A stretch of DNA of 64,000 nucleotides. It comes from Streptacidiphilus anmyonensis (GTDB lineage Bacteria > Actinomycetota > Actinomycetes > Streptomycetales > Streptomycetaceae). This document shows, piece by piece, positions 1-6,889 of the stretch. A model generated the notes under the pieces. It had not been told where the DNA came from. It did not search any database and saw only the letters and a program-made list of their open reading frames with translations. The stretch lies in contig NZ_BBPQ01000004.1 of assembly GCF_000787855.1 (NCBI RefSeq), positions 1 to 64,000 on the forward strand, read 5' to 3'. The position numbers and the translations under genes are program-made. Positions within the stretch are counted from its first letter, which is position 1. Each line of letters starts with the position of its first letter.

Positions 1-2
1 CA

Positions 3-123
3 CGTGGTGTGGCGGCTTCCGCCGATCTCGTCGGGGCCCCCGGCCGCCGACGGATCCATTACAGCGCGCGCCGCGTCTCCGATCCCTGCGCGAACCGTCC
101 GGGTTCTGTAACGCCCGGACAAG
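3..123. repeat. Left arm of a 121-bp inverted repeat
   Basis: This stretch is the reverse complement of 1192-1312, with no gaps and about 6 mismatches in 121 positions. The right arm is the promoter and 5' region of the secreted-protein gene at 1332, so this arm looks like the promoter of a second, leftward-reading copy whose coding part lies off the window. The two arms flank the AraC-family regulator. Three of the six mismatches fall together at the TATA of the right arm (GCGC here), which could alter promoter strength. Confidence 0.85.
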
Positions 124-181
124 GCCCCGCTGTGCCCGTCGAACGCGCCCTGAGCCCAAGCCCTCGGACCGGGTGCGGCGG

Positions 182-1183
182 CTACGCGGCCCTGCCGAAG
201 GCCCTGCGGTAGGCCGTCGGCGTGGTCCGCATCGTGCGGGTGAAGTGGTGCCGGAAGGTCGCCGCGCTGTCGAAGCCCACGGCGCAGGCCACCTCGTCGA
301 TGGGGGCGACGCCGCCCTCCAGCAGGGGCAGGCTGGCGGCGATCCGCTGTGCCGTCACCCAGCGCATCGGGCTGGTGCCGTTCCTGCGGGCGAAGTGACG
401 CAGGTAGGAGCGCTGCGACATGCGTGCCACGCGGGCGAGCTCCGGGACCGTCAGCGGCTGGGCCAGGCGTTCCAGCGCCCAGGCCATGCTGTGGGCGACG
501 CCGTCGTCCTCGGCCCGCAGGGGACCGACCGCGGCCTCGATGAACTGGGCCTGGCCGCCGTCGCGGTGGGGCGGGACGACGAAGCGGCGCGCGACGGTGT
601 TGGCGACCTGCGCGCCGTGGTCCGCGCGGACCAGATGAAGGCACAGGTCGATCCCGGCGGCGCTGCCCGCGCTGGTGAGGACGTCGCCTTCGTCGACGTA
701 GAGGACGTCCGGGTCGACGTCCACCTCCGGGTACCGCGCCGCCAGCAGCTCGGCGTAGCGCCAGTGCGTCGTCGCCCGTCGGCCGGTCAGTACGCCGGCG
801 GCGGCCAGCGCGAACGCTCCGGAGCAGATGGAGACCAGCCGGGCGCCGCGCGCGTGCGCGACGCGCAGCGCGTCGACGAGCGCGGGGGAGACCGCGCCGC
901 CCGCATGCGGCACCCCCGGAACGATCACGGTGTCCGCGGCGGCCAGGGCGTCGAGGCCGTGCTCGGCCCGCAGGGTGAACCCGCCGACCGCGCGCAGGTC
1001 CCGGGCGGGCTCCTCCGCGCACACCTTCAGCGCGTACCAGGGCAGTCCGCCGAGCTCCGGTCGTGGCAGGCCGAACACCTCCACCACGACCCCGAGTTCG
1101 AAGGGGGCCATGCCGTCGAAGGCCAGCACGGCCACGGTGTGCGCGGCCTCGGGGGCTCGGCGGAGGACGAGATCGACGGCCAT
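182..1183 (-). CDS. GlxA/FtrA-type AraC-family transcriptional regulator
   Basis: A 333-residue cytoplasmic DNA-binding protein. Residues about 15-175 form a DJ-1/PfpI (class I glutamine amidotransferase-like) domain with a SICSGAFALAAAG elbow. The last ~95 residues are an AraC double helix-turn-helix (VPELARVARMSQRSYLRHF, then VACAVGFDSAATFRHHF). This architecture is typical of GlxA/FtrA-type regulators, whose ligands are mostly unknown. Start is ATG at 1183, with only a weak ribosome site. The gene sits between the two arms of the inverted repeat and diverges from the secreted-protein gene at 1332, so it may control one or both arms; that is inference. Confidence 0.88.
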   Translation of the reverse strand: MAVDLVLRRAPEAAHTVAVLAFDGMAPFELGVVVEVFGLPRPELGGLPWYALKVCAEEPARDLRAVGGFTLRAEHGLDALAAADTVIVPGVPHAGGAVSPALVDALRVAHARGARLVSICSGAFALAAAGVLTGRRATTHWRYAELLAARYPEVDVDPDVLYVDEGDVLTSAGSAAGIDLCLHLVRADHGAQVANTVARRFVVPPHRDGGQAQFIEAAVGPLRAEDDGVAHSMAWALERLAQPLTVPELARVARMSQRSYLRHFARRNGTSPMRWVTAQRIAASLPLLEGGVAPIDEVACAVGFDSAATFRHHFTRTMRTTPTAYRRAFGRAA

Positions 1184-1191
1184 GGCCCGAG

Positions 1192-1312
1192 CTTATCCGG
1201 GCGTTACACAACCCGGACGGTTCGTATAGGGATCGGAGACGCGGCGCACGCTGTAATGGATCCGTCGGCGGCCGGGGGCCCCGACGAGATCGGCGGAAGC
1301 CGCCACACCACG
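1192..1312. repeat. Right arm of the 121-bp inverted repeat (divergent promoter region)
   Basis: Reverse-complement copy of 3-123, about 95% identical. It covers almost the whole gap between the AraC-type gene and the secreted-protein gene. It contains a TTACAC and a TATAGG hexamer in the rightward direction, plus the small dyads CGTCGG/CCGACG and GGCGG/CCGCC. It probably carries the promoters of both divergent genes. Confidence 0.8.
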
Positions 1313-1331
1313 CACCCTGGGGGGTCCTGTC

Positions 1332-1999
1332 ATGCGCGCTCTTCGTTCGTCACGCGTCGCCAAGTTCGCCGCCGTCACCGCCGCCGCGCTCGGTCTGGCC
1401 GCCGGCGCCTCCGGTGCCGCGAACGCCGCAACCTCGCCGTGGCTGACCGGGCAGCCAGATGGCCGGCGAACGCGTACTTCCACTGGCAGGCGGAGCCGCA
1501 GACGCGCTACACCACCACCGGTGACTTCCAGTGGCTCTACACCTGCGGCTCGGGCGACCCGATCCGCGAGCTGCACACCAGCTCCGTCTCGGCCGAGCAG
1601 TTCGGCACCAAGGCGCGCAGCGTGCAGGGCTCGCAGGTCCTGTTCCACTTCTCCAGCACCGCCAAGGCGTCGGCCGCGCTCAAGAAGATCGAGGCCGACT
1701 ACGCGACCTGCGTCAGCCGCATCGACCACGGCGCCGTCGACGAGAACACGGGCAAGGCCGTGCACGCGAGCGTCGAGCGCACCGCCTGGCTGCAGTCCGG
1801 CGTCTCCTACCGGGTGGAGATCCGCAACAACCTGGGCCGCCCGGCGGCCCTCCCCGACCTGCCGTCCGACGCGCAGGAGTTCTTCGTCCAGCGCGGCGAC
1901 ACGATCTCCTTCGTCGACATCGAGGACGGCAACCGCTACATCGACGTGACGACCGGCTCGCAGGGCGTCCTCAAGGCGATGGCCGCGCGGCTCGGCTGA
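1332..1999 (+). pseudogene. Secreted hypothetical protein, frameshifted after the signal peptide
   Basis: The ATG at 1332 opens a clear Sec signal peptide (MRALRSSRVAKFAAVTAAAL, then an AASGAANAA-like cleavage region). The sensible mature sequence (WPANAYFHWQAEPQTRY..., with two cysteines and an IDVTTGSQGVLKAMAARLG end) continues in a different frame from about 1460 to the stop at 1997. The shift lies between about 1449 and 1463. Removing one G from GGG at 1449-1451 and one from GG at 1461-1462 would restore one frame reading TG-SQM-PANAY. It is either a recent pseudogene or two homopolymer base-call errors. The mature part is about 180 residues, of unknown function, resembling small secreted streptomycete proteins. 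Confidence 0.7.
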
Positions 2000-2022
2000 A
2001 CCACGCGGCCATGCCGCGATCG

Positions 2023-2064
2023 ACCCGTTGGGCCGCGGTCCTCATGGACCGCGGCCCAACGGGT
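2023..2064. terminator. Bidirectional terminator hairpin
   Basis: A perfect 19-bp stem (2023-2041 with 2046-2064) closes a 4-base loop, TCAT. It lies between two convergent genes, ending at 1999 (+) and 2095 (-), so it can serve both. There is no T-run, as is common in streptomycetes. Confidence 0.85.
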
Positions 2065-2094
2065 GTGTCGTCCCGGGCGCTCAGTTGTCCAAGA

Positions 2095-2862
2095 TCAGCC
2101 GTCGGCGTTCTCCCCGCGGTCCGCGTTGGCCAGGACGGCCGCGCGGAACCAGGCCGCCGCGCCCGGCGCGACCTTCTCGTAGGTCTCCGTGAAGCGCGGG
2201 TCGGCGACGTACATCTCGGCCATGCAGCGGTGCATGCCGTACGAGACGTCGAAGAACCGCTCGGTGATGTGCTGCCGGTGGTCCTCGGCGATCCGCATCG
2301 CCTGCTCGCTCGAAGGCGTGATCCCGGCCGCGACGGCCTCGGCGATGCGGCCGTTGAGCGCGTCGCCCTCGGCCTTGATCGCCGCCCAGTCCTCCTTGGA
2401 GTACCGGGCGGCACGCCGCTGGGACTGCTTCCAGGCGTCGGTGGCGCCCCAGCGCTCCTCGGCCTCGTCCTGGTAGTCGACGTAGTCCTCGCCGAAGACC
2501 TCGAACTTCTCCTCCGGGGTCAGTTGGATCCCCATCTTCCTCGCCTCCAGTGCGTGTTCCACGGACGCGACCATCTCCTGGAGCCGCTCGATCCGCCCCA
2601 GCAGCAGGCTGCGCTGGCGGCGCAGGTGCTCGCTCGGGCTGACGTCGGAGTCGTCCAGGATGGCCGCGATGTCGTCGAGGGAGAAGCCGAGTTCGCGGTA
2701 GAAGAGGATCTGCTGCAGCCGGTCCAGATCCGCGTCGTCGTAACGGCGGTAGCCGGACGGCGTGCGGTCGCTCGGGCTGAGCAGCTTGATCTCGTCGTAG
2801 TGGTGCAGGGTGCGCACGGTCACCTTGGCGAACCGCGCGACCTGACCGACCGAGTAACTCAT
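2095..2862 (-). CDS. tipA: TipA-like MerR-family regulator (TipAL/TipAS type)
   Basis: A 255-residue regulator, about the length of Streptomyces TipAL. Residues 1-75 are a MerR winged helix (VGQVARFAKVTVRTLHHYDE), residues 76-110 the dimerisation coil, and 111-255 a TipAS drug-recognition domain. TipAL binds thiopeptide antibiotics such as thiostrepton, covalently through a cysteine near position 214; here the only cysteine is Cys213 (HRCMAEMYVADPRF). Met110, the known internal start of TipAS, is conserved and has a GGAGG site 8 bases upstream, so a free ligand-binding domain is probably also made. The upstream DNA carries the matching MerR-type promoter. It is probably a thiopeptide or peptide-antibiotic sensor. 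Confidence 0.88.
   Translation of the reverse strand: MSYSVGQVARFAKVTVRTLHHYDEIKLLSPSDRTPSGYRRYDDADLDRLQQILFYRELGFSLDDIAAILDDSDVSPSEHLRRQRSLLLGRIERLQEMVASVEHALEARKMGIQLTPEEKFEVFGEDYVDYQDEAEERWGATDAWKQSQRRAARYSKEDWAAIKAEGDALNGRIAEAVAAGITPSSEQAMRIAEDHRQHITERFFDVSYGMHRCMAEMYVADPRFTETYEKVAPGAAAWFRAAVLANADRGENADG
2544..2548 (-). promoter_or_regulatory. Internal ribosome binding site for TipAS
   Basis: Reading leftward, GGAGG sits 8 bases before the internal ATG at 2535-2533 (codon 110 of the tipA-like gene), followed by GAGGA. A strong internal Shine-Dalgarno in front of the domain boundary supports separate translation of the C-terminal drug-binding domain. Confidence 0.65.
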
Positions 2863-2892
2863 GGGGCCCCGTTCCTCTCCCTCTCGTCACCC

Positions 2893-2923
2893 AGCCTGCG
2901 GCCTCACGTGGCGTGAGAGTCAA
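2893..2923 (-). promoter_or_regulatory. TipA/MerR-type promoter with 19-bp spacer
   Basis: On the minus strand the -35 is TTGACT (2923-2918) and the -10 is CAGGCT (2898-2893). They are separated by 19 bp, which hold the dyad CTCACG-CCA-CGTGAG (2903-2917). An over-long spacer filled by a dyad is the hallmark of MerR-family targets. As I remember it, the Streptomyces lividans tipA promoter has the same layout and almost the same dyad (CTCACGTCACGTGAG). The regulator probably activates its own gene. Confidence 0.75.
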
Positions 2924-2952
2924 CCGCGTTCCGGCGCGGGAGGCGAGCGGAG

Positions 2953-3498
2953 TCAGGAGGCGTGGGCAAAGGGACGACCACGGCGCTCGCCGTGGTCGCG
3001 GTAGGTGAGGGTCCGGTCGAAGCAGACGCTCGCGCCGGAGCGCGGGTGATTGCGGAACTGGACGCTGTCGGAGAGCGCCCGGATCAGGAAGAGTCCGCGT
3101 CCGCTCTCGGCGCACAGGTCAGGGGCGGTCGGCTTCACCGTCCGGTTGGCGGCGGCCGTCGCGGCGGCCCTGGCCCCCGTGGTCTTCACCCGACGGCGGC
3201 CGCTGCGGCGTACGCGGACCGCGAAGCCCGGACCCGAGTCGGCGACCTCGATGCGCAGCCGGTCCCCGATGATCGCGGCGGTGACCTGGAAACCGTCGTC
3301 CGCGGCGACGTCGCCGCTCTCCTCGCCAGGGCCCGCGTGCTCCACCGCGTTGGCGCACGCCTCGCTGAGCGCGATGCCGACCTCGAAGGAGACGTCCGGG
3401 TCGACCCCGGCCGCCGCCATGGTCTGCAGGAGGATCCGCCGGGCCAACGGGACACTCGCCGGCTCACGCCGCAGGTGCAGAGACCACCAGATGTCCAC
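2953..3498 (-). CDS. Anti-sigma-type ATP-binding protein (RsbW/SpoIIAB-like)
   Basis: A 181-residue GHKL ATPase domain protein. The N box is EACANAVEHAG, the G1 box DSGPGF and the G2 box ESGRGLFLI. Streptomycetes carry dozens of such single-domain proteins, which act as anti-sigma factor kinases or in regulatory partner-switching. No sigma factor or antagonist lies next to it, so its partner is unknown. A basic, Ala/Arg-rich insert of about 40 residues sits between the G1 and G2 boxes. I start at GTG 3498 because GGAGGAG lies 6 bases upstream; longer reading frames have no such site. Confidence 0.8.
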   Translation of the reverse strand: MDIWWSLHLRREPASVPLARRILLQTMAAAGVDPDVSFEVGIALSEACANAVEHAGPGEESGDVAADDGFQVTAAIIGDRLRIEVADSGPGFAVRVRRSGRRRVKTTGARAAATAAANRTVKPTAPDLCAESGRGLFLIRALSDSVQFRNHPRSGASVCFDRTLTYRDHGERRGRPFAHAS

Positions 3499-3526
3499 GA
3501 AAGGCTCCTCCTGGCTGCGGCACCAC

Positions 3527-3540
3527 ATACCAGTAGGTAT
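3527..3540. promoter_or_regulatory. ATACC-N4-GGTAT dyad upstream of the anti-sigma-type gene
   Basis: A 14-bp interrupted palindrome in an otherwise GC-rich stretch, about 30 bp before the GTG of the ATPase gene. It overlaps a possible -10 on the minus strand. It could be an operator or part of the promoter; the binding protein is unknown. Confidence 0.3.
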
Positions 3541-3750
3541 TGCCGACCCGCCCGGGAACGAACCGCTTCGCTCGGATCTTGTCGCCCTCTTGGCGGAAAG
3601 AGGGAGTGCATGGGCGCACAAGGGGCGCGCAGGCGCGCCCTGGACGCCGCCCCACGGCAAGCCTCCGGGGCACGACTCCGGGACACGACCCGGTCAGTTC
3701 CCGACCCAGGGCATCGCCCCTTGCGCGCCTCTGAGAGACTGACGGGCGTC

Positions 3751-4527
3751 ATGGCCACCTCCGGCGCCTCCGGCGCGACCAGCCTCGACCTTCGCGTGGT
3801 GCGGGCTCTGCCCTTCGCGGCGGTCTGCGTCCTGGTGTCCGCGCTCGGCCACGTGTGCGCGGGCGGCGGTCCCGTTCCGCTGCCGACGCTGCTCGTCGGC
3901 CTCGTGCTGGTGGCGCTGCCCGCGGCCGCGCTGGCCGGGCGGGAGCGCGGCCTGCCCGCCATCGCGGGCGGTCTCGCCGTCGGGGAGCTGGGGCTGCACA
4001 CGCTGTTCCATCTGACCGCCCACGGCGGCGGCAGCGGCATGGCGGGGATGCCCGCGATGGCCGGAAACAGCTCCGACCCGATCGCCCGGCTCGCGGCCAC
4101 GCTCCTGTGCGGGCCGCTGCCGCAGGGCAAGACCGCGTGGCAGATCGTCGCCGACGCCGGTCTGGACCCGCACCTCTACGCCGCCTCCGCGGCCGCCACC
4201 GGCGGAACCGCCGCGACCACGCCGTGGACGCTGCTCGGACTGACGCCGGCCATGCTGGTCGGCCACCTGCTCGCCGCGCTCGTCGCGGGCTGGTGGCTGC
4301 GGCGCGGCGAGGCCGCGCTGTTCCGGCTGCTCGCGTTGGCCGTCGAGCCGCTTCGCGCGCTGGTCCGGCAGCTGGTCGGTCTGCTCACCGGGGTGCTCGC
4401 GGGCGCGATACACGCGGCCGGGCCGCGCGCAGCGCGCCGCGCGGACGAGCCGTGGCGACTGCCCGGCAGTCTGCACCTGCGTCACCACCTGGTCCGCCGC
4501 GGCCCGCCGCACGCTCTCCCGGCCTGA
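3751..4527 (+). CDS. Putative copper-related integral membrane protein
   Basis: A 258-residue protein with about five hydrophobic segments (around residues 15-35, 45-65, 70-90, 155-180 and 190-225). After the third segment is a His/Met-rich stretch (LHTLFHLTAHGGG followed by GMAGMPAMAGN), suggestive of copper binding. It precedes ycnI, sco, PCuAC and copCD on the same strand, so a role in copper uptake or delivery fits. A hairpin at 4576 separates it from ycnI. No characterised family is recognised. ATG at 3751 is the first plausible start. Confidence 0.7.
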   Translation: MATSGASGATSLDLRVVRALPFAAVCVLVSALGHVCAGGGPVPLPTLLVGLVLVALPAAALAGRERGLPAIAGGLAVGELGLHTLFHLTAHGGGSGMAGMPAMAGNSSDPIARLAATLLCGPLPQGKTAWQIVADAGLDPHLYAASAAATGGTAATTPWTLLGLTPAMLVGHLLAALVAGWWLRRGEAALFRLLALAVEPLRALVRQLVGLLTGVLAGAIHAAGPRAARRADEPWRLPGSLHLRHHLVRRGPPHALPA

Positions 4528-4575
4528 CGTCCCCGCCGCCGCGCGGAGGACGGCAGACCCTCGCCTTTCTGCACC

Positions 4576-4597
4576 GAGCCCCGCACGCACGGGGCTC
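4576..4597. terminator. Hairpin between the membrane protein and ycnI
   Basis: GAGCCCCG and CGGGGCTC form a perfect 8-bp stem around a 6-base loop, 50 bases after the upstream stop and 115 bases before ycnI. It is probably a weak terminator or processing site. Confidence 0.5.
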
Positions 4598-4712
4598 CCA
4601 CCCACGCCGTCCGCGCGTCGACGTCGCCTCCACCTGTCAGCCGTTCATCGAGGCCGACGACCGACGACGCCGCGGGCCAGGCTTCGCACAGGCTTGAGGA
4701 GAGATCCACACC

Positions 4713-5462
4713 ATGCGCATGCGCACCGACCTTCGTACCCACGTCCGCCGTCTCGCCGTCCCGGCCACCCTCGCCACGGGCGCCGTGCTGCTGATCGCCG
4801 GACCGGCCTCCGCGCACGTCACCGTGCAGCCCGGCGCGGCCGCCGCCGGCGCCGCGGACCAGGTCTTCGCCTTCCGGGTGCCGAACGAGTCGGACACCGC
4901 CTCGACCGTCAAGGTCGACGTCTACTTCCCCACCGACCACCCGATCGCCTCCGCCCTGGTCGGCCCGGCGGCGGGGTGGACCAGCGAGGTCAAGACGACC
5001 AAGCTCGCGACCCCGATCCAGACCGACGACGGCCCGGTCACCGACGCCGTCTCGGAGATCATCTGGACCGGCGGCAAGATCGCCCCCGGCCAGTACCAGG
5101 ACTTCACCGTCGACTTCGGCCAGCTGCCTACGGGCACCAAGCAGTTGGAGTTCAAGACGCTCCAGACGTACTCGGACGGCACCGTGGTCCGCTGGATCGA
5201 CACCCCGGCCACTGCGGGCGGGACCGAGCCGGAGCACCCGGCCCCCACGCTCAACCTGACCGCGGCCGGCTCGGACAGCGGCTCCGGAAGCACCGACGCC
5301 AAGTCCTCCGCCGCCACCACGCAGGCGGCCGCATCAGGCAGTTCCGACGACAGCGACGACGCGGCCCGGGTGCTCGGCGGCGTCGGCGTGGCCGTGGGCC
5401 TCGCGGGCGTCGTGCTCGGCTTCCTCGGCTGGCGACGCGGCGGGCGCGGCAGCGCCTCCTGA
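4713..5462 (+). CDS. ycnI: YcnI-family (DUF1775) copper-binding exported protein
   Basis: A 249-residue protein. It has a signal peptide (residues 1-34, ending GPASA), so the mature protein starts with His35 (HVTVQPG), a copper ligand in YcnI proteins where the free N-terminus, a Glu and a Trp complete the site. The DUF1775 beta-sandwich covers about 35-175, followed by a Ser/Ala/Asp-rich linker and a C-terminal membrane anchor (VLGGVGVAVGLAGVVLGFLG) with an Arg-rich tail. It is therefore displayed on the outer face of the membrane. Start ATG 4713 has GAGGAGAG about 10 bases upstream. It is followed by sco, PCuAC and copCD, the usual company of YcnI. Confidence 0.9.
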   Translation: MRMRTDLRTHVRRLAVPATLATGAVLLIAGPASAHVTVQPGAAAAGAADQVFAFRVPNESDTASTVKVDVYFPTDHPIASALVGPAAGWTSEVKTTKLATPIQTDDGPVTDAVSEIIWTGGKIAPGQYQDFTVDFGQLPTGTKQLEFKTLQTYSDGTVVRWIDTPATAGGTEPEHPAPTLNLTAAGSDSGSGSTDAKSSAATTQAAASGSSDDSDDAARVLGGVGVAVGLAGVVLGFLGWRRGGRGSAS

Positions 5463-5471
5463 TCCCGCGCC

Positions 5472-5513
5472 GATCCGGCACTGACCCGGCACTGATCCGG
5501 GACTGATCCGGCG
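5472..5513. repeat. 11-bp tandem repeat, almost four copies
   Basis: The unit is GATCCGGCACT with small variations (GACCCGGCACT, GATCCGGGACT, GATCCGGC). It starts 10 bases after the ycnI stop and is non-coding. It may be simple slippage or part of a transcript-processing region together with the hairpin at 5567. Confidence 0.7.
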
Positions 5514-5566
5514 CGGACACGCGCGCCGGAGCCGCGAAGCCGCGCGGATCCTCGCGCCGACGACGT

Positions 5567-5613
5567 GGCCGGTGGGCCGGACGGAGGCGAAGTCCCCGTC
5601 CGGCCCACCGGCC
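5567..5613. terminator. 18-bp perfect hairpin between ycnI and sco
   Basis: The arms 5567-5584 and 5596-5613 pair perfectly over 18 bp around an 11-base loop. It ends about 45 bases before the sco start. In the middle of an apparent operon it would reduce read-through or stabilise the ycnI message. Alternatively sco may have its own promoter downstream. Confidence 0.65.
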
Positions 5614-5659
5614 GACCACCCGCCTGCCACGCCCCTTGATCTCCAGGGAAAGCCCCGAC

Positions 5660-6343
5660 ATGTCTTCTTCCACCTTCCCGAACCGCCCGACCCGCCGCTC
5701 CGTCCTGCTCGGCTCCCTCGGCGGCGCGGCCGCGCTGCTGCTGACCGCCTGCGGCGGCTCCTCGTCCTCCGGCGCGTCGTCCACCGACGGCGGCCAGGCC
5801 GTGACCTCGGCGCAGCAGCAGGGCCCCTACCAGGGGGACCCGCTCGGCCGTACCTTCGACAAGCCCGCCGTCACCCTCACCGACACCAGCGGCAAGCCCT
5901 TCGACCTGGTCGCGGGCACCCGCGGCAAGGCGATGCTGCTGTACTTCGGCTACACCCACTGCCCCGACGTCTGCCCGACGACCATGGGCGACATCGCCGT
6001 GGCCGTCAGCAAACTGCCGAAGGACCAGCAGAGCAAGATCGACGTGGTCTTCGTGACCACCGACCCGGACCGGGACACCCCGGCCGAGATCCGCACCTGG
6101 CTGGCCGCGTTCAACCCCACGTTCATCGGCCTCACCGGCGACATCAAGACGATCATCGCGGCGGCGAAGTCCGTCGGCGTCTACGTCGCCGCGCCGGTCA
6201 AGGGCCAGGAGCCGGTGCACGGCGCGCAGACCCTCGCGTTCTCGCCCGCCGACGACAAGGCCCACGTCCTCTACACCAGCGGCACGACCACGGCCGTCTT
6301 CGAGCACGACCTGCCGCTGCTGATCAAGGGCGTGGCGGCGTGA
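5660..6343 (+). CDS. sco: Sco1/SenC-type copper chaperone lipoprotein
   Basis: A 227-residue thioredoxin-fold protein. The N-terminus has TRRSVLLG and a lipobox LLTAC, so Cys31 is the probable lipid anchor. The copper-binding motif is CPDVC (Cys101 and Cys105), and the third ligand is the His in PVHGAQTLAF near the C-terminus. In Streptomyces lividans, Sco receives copper from PCuAC (ECuC), supplies the CuA site of cytochrome c oxidase and influences morphogenesis. ATG 5660 is preferred over an in-frame TTG at 5636 because AGGGAAAG precedes it. The stop overlaps the start of the next gene (GTGA), so the two are translationally coupled. Confidence 0.92.
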   Translation: MSSSTFPNRPTRRSVLLGSLGGAAALLLTACGGSSSSGASSTDGGQAVTSAQQQGPYQGDPLGRTFDKPAVTLTDTSGKPFDLVAGTRGKAMLLYFGYTHCPDVCPTTMGDIAVAVSKLPKDQQSKIDVVFVTTDPDRDTPAEIRTWLAAFNPTFIGLTGDIKTIIAAAKSVGVYVAAPVKGQEPVHGAQTLAFSPADDKAHVLYTSGTTTAVFEHDLPLLIKGVAA

Positions 6344-6861
6344 GGCGGCGGACCGCGGCCCTGGGCGCGGTCGCGCTCGCCGCGCCGCTGGCCCTGGCGC
6401 TGACCGGCTGCTCGTCGTCGGGCGGCGCCACGGGCCCCGCGACCACATCGGGCTCCGCGACCTCGTCCGCCGCCGCGGGCTCCGCAGCCGCCGCGCCGCG
6501 GCTCAGCGTCTCCGGCGCCTACATACCCCTGCCGTCCCTGCCGGACATGGCCGCGGGCTACTTCGTGCTGCGCAACGACGGCGACAAGGCCGCCACCCTG
6601 ACCGGGGTCACCAGCCCGCAGGCGCAGTCCGTCTCCATGCACCAGAGCACGGCGTCCACCATGGTCGACACCCCGACCGTCCGGATCCCGGCCCACGGCG
6701 TGGTGACGTTCGCCCGCGGCGGCCGACACCTGATGCTGATGGGGCTGAAACCGGCGCCGAAGCTCGGCGCGCAGATCGAACTCCAGTTGCGCTTCGACGA
6801 CGCCGCACCGGTGACGGTCCAGGCCACCGTGCAGCCGTTGACATACCAGCCCGGTCAGTGA
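6340..6861 (+). CDS. ecuC: PCu(A)C copper chaperone (ECuC-like lipoprotein)
   Basis: A 173-residue protein with a lipobox (LALTGC) followed by a Ser/Ala/Thr-rich linker. The PCu(A)C domain has the ligand pattern VSMHQS ... HLMLMG (His/Met near the start and H-x-M near the end). It carries Cu(I) outside the membrane and hands it to Sco. It starts with GTG at 6340, overlapping the sco stop codon, the same order as in S. lividans. The usual second Met is present in ASTMVD. Confidence 0.92.
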   Translation: MRRRTAALGAVALAAPLALALTGCSSSGGATGPATTSGSATSSAAAGSAAAAPRLSVSGAYIPLPSLPDMAAGYFVLRNDGDKAATLTGVTSPQAQSVSMHQSTASTMVDTPTVRIPAHGVVTFARGGRHLMLMGLKPAPKLGAQIELQLRFDDAAPVTVQATVQPLTYQPGQ

Positions 6862-6889
6862 GCGGCGCGGGAAGAGGAAGGACCCTCCG

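Noticed and set aside
173-1999. A 608-codon plus-strand reading frame across the AraC-type gene
   Set aside because: It is antisense to a gene with clear DJ-1 and AraC motifs. Only its last part (after about 1460) is protein-like, and that belongs to the frameshifted secreted protein.
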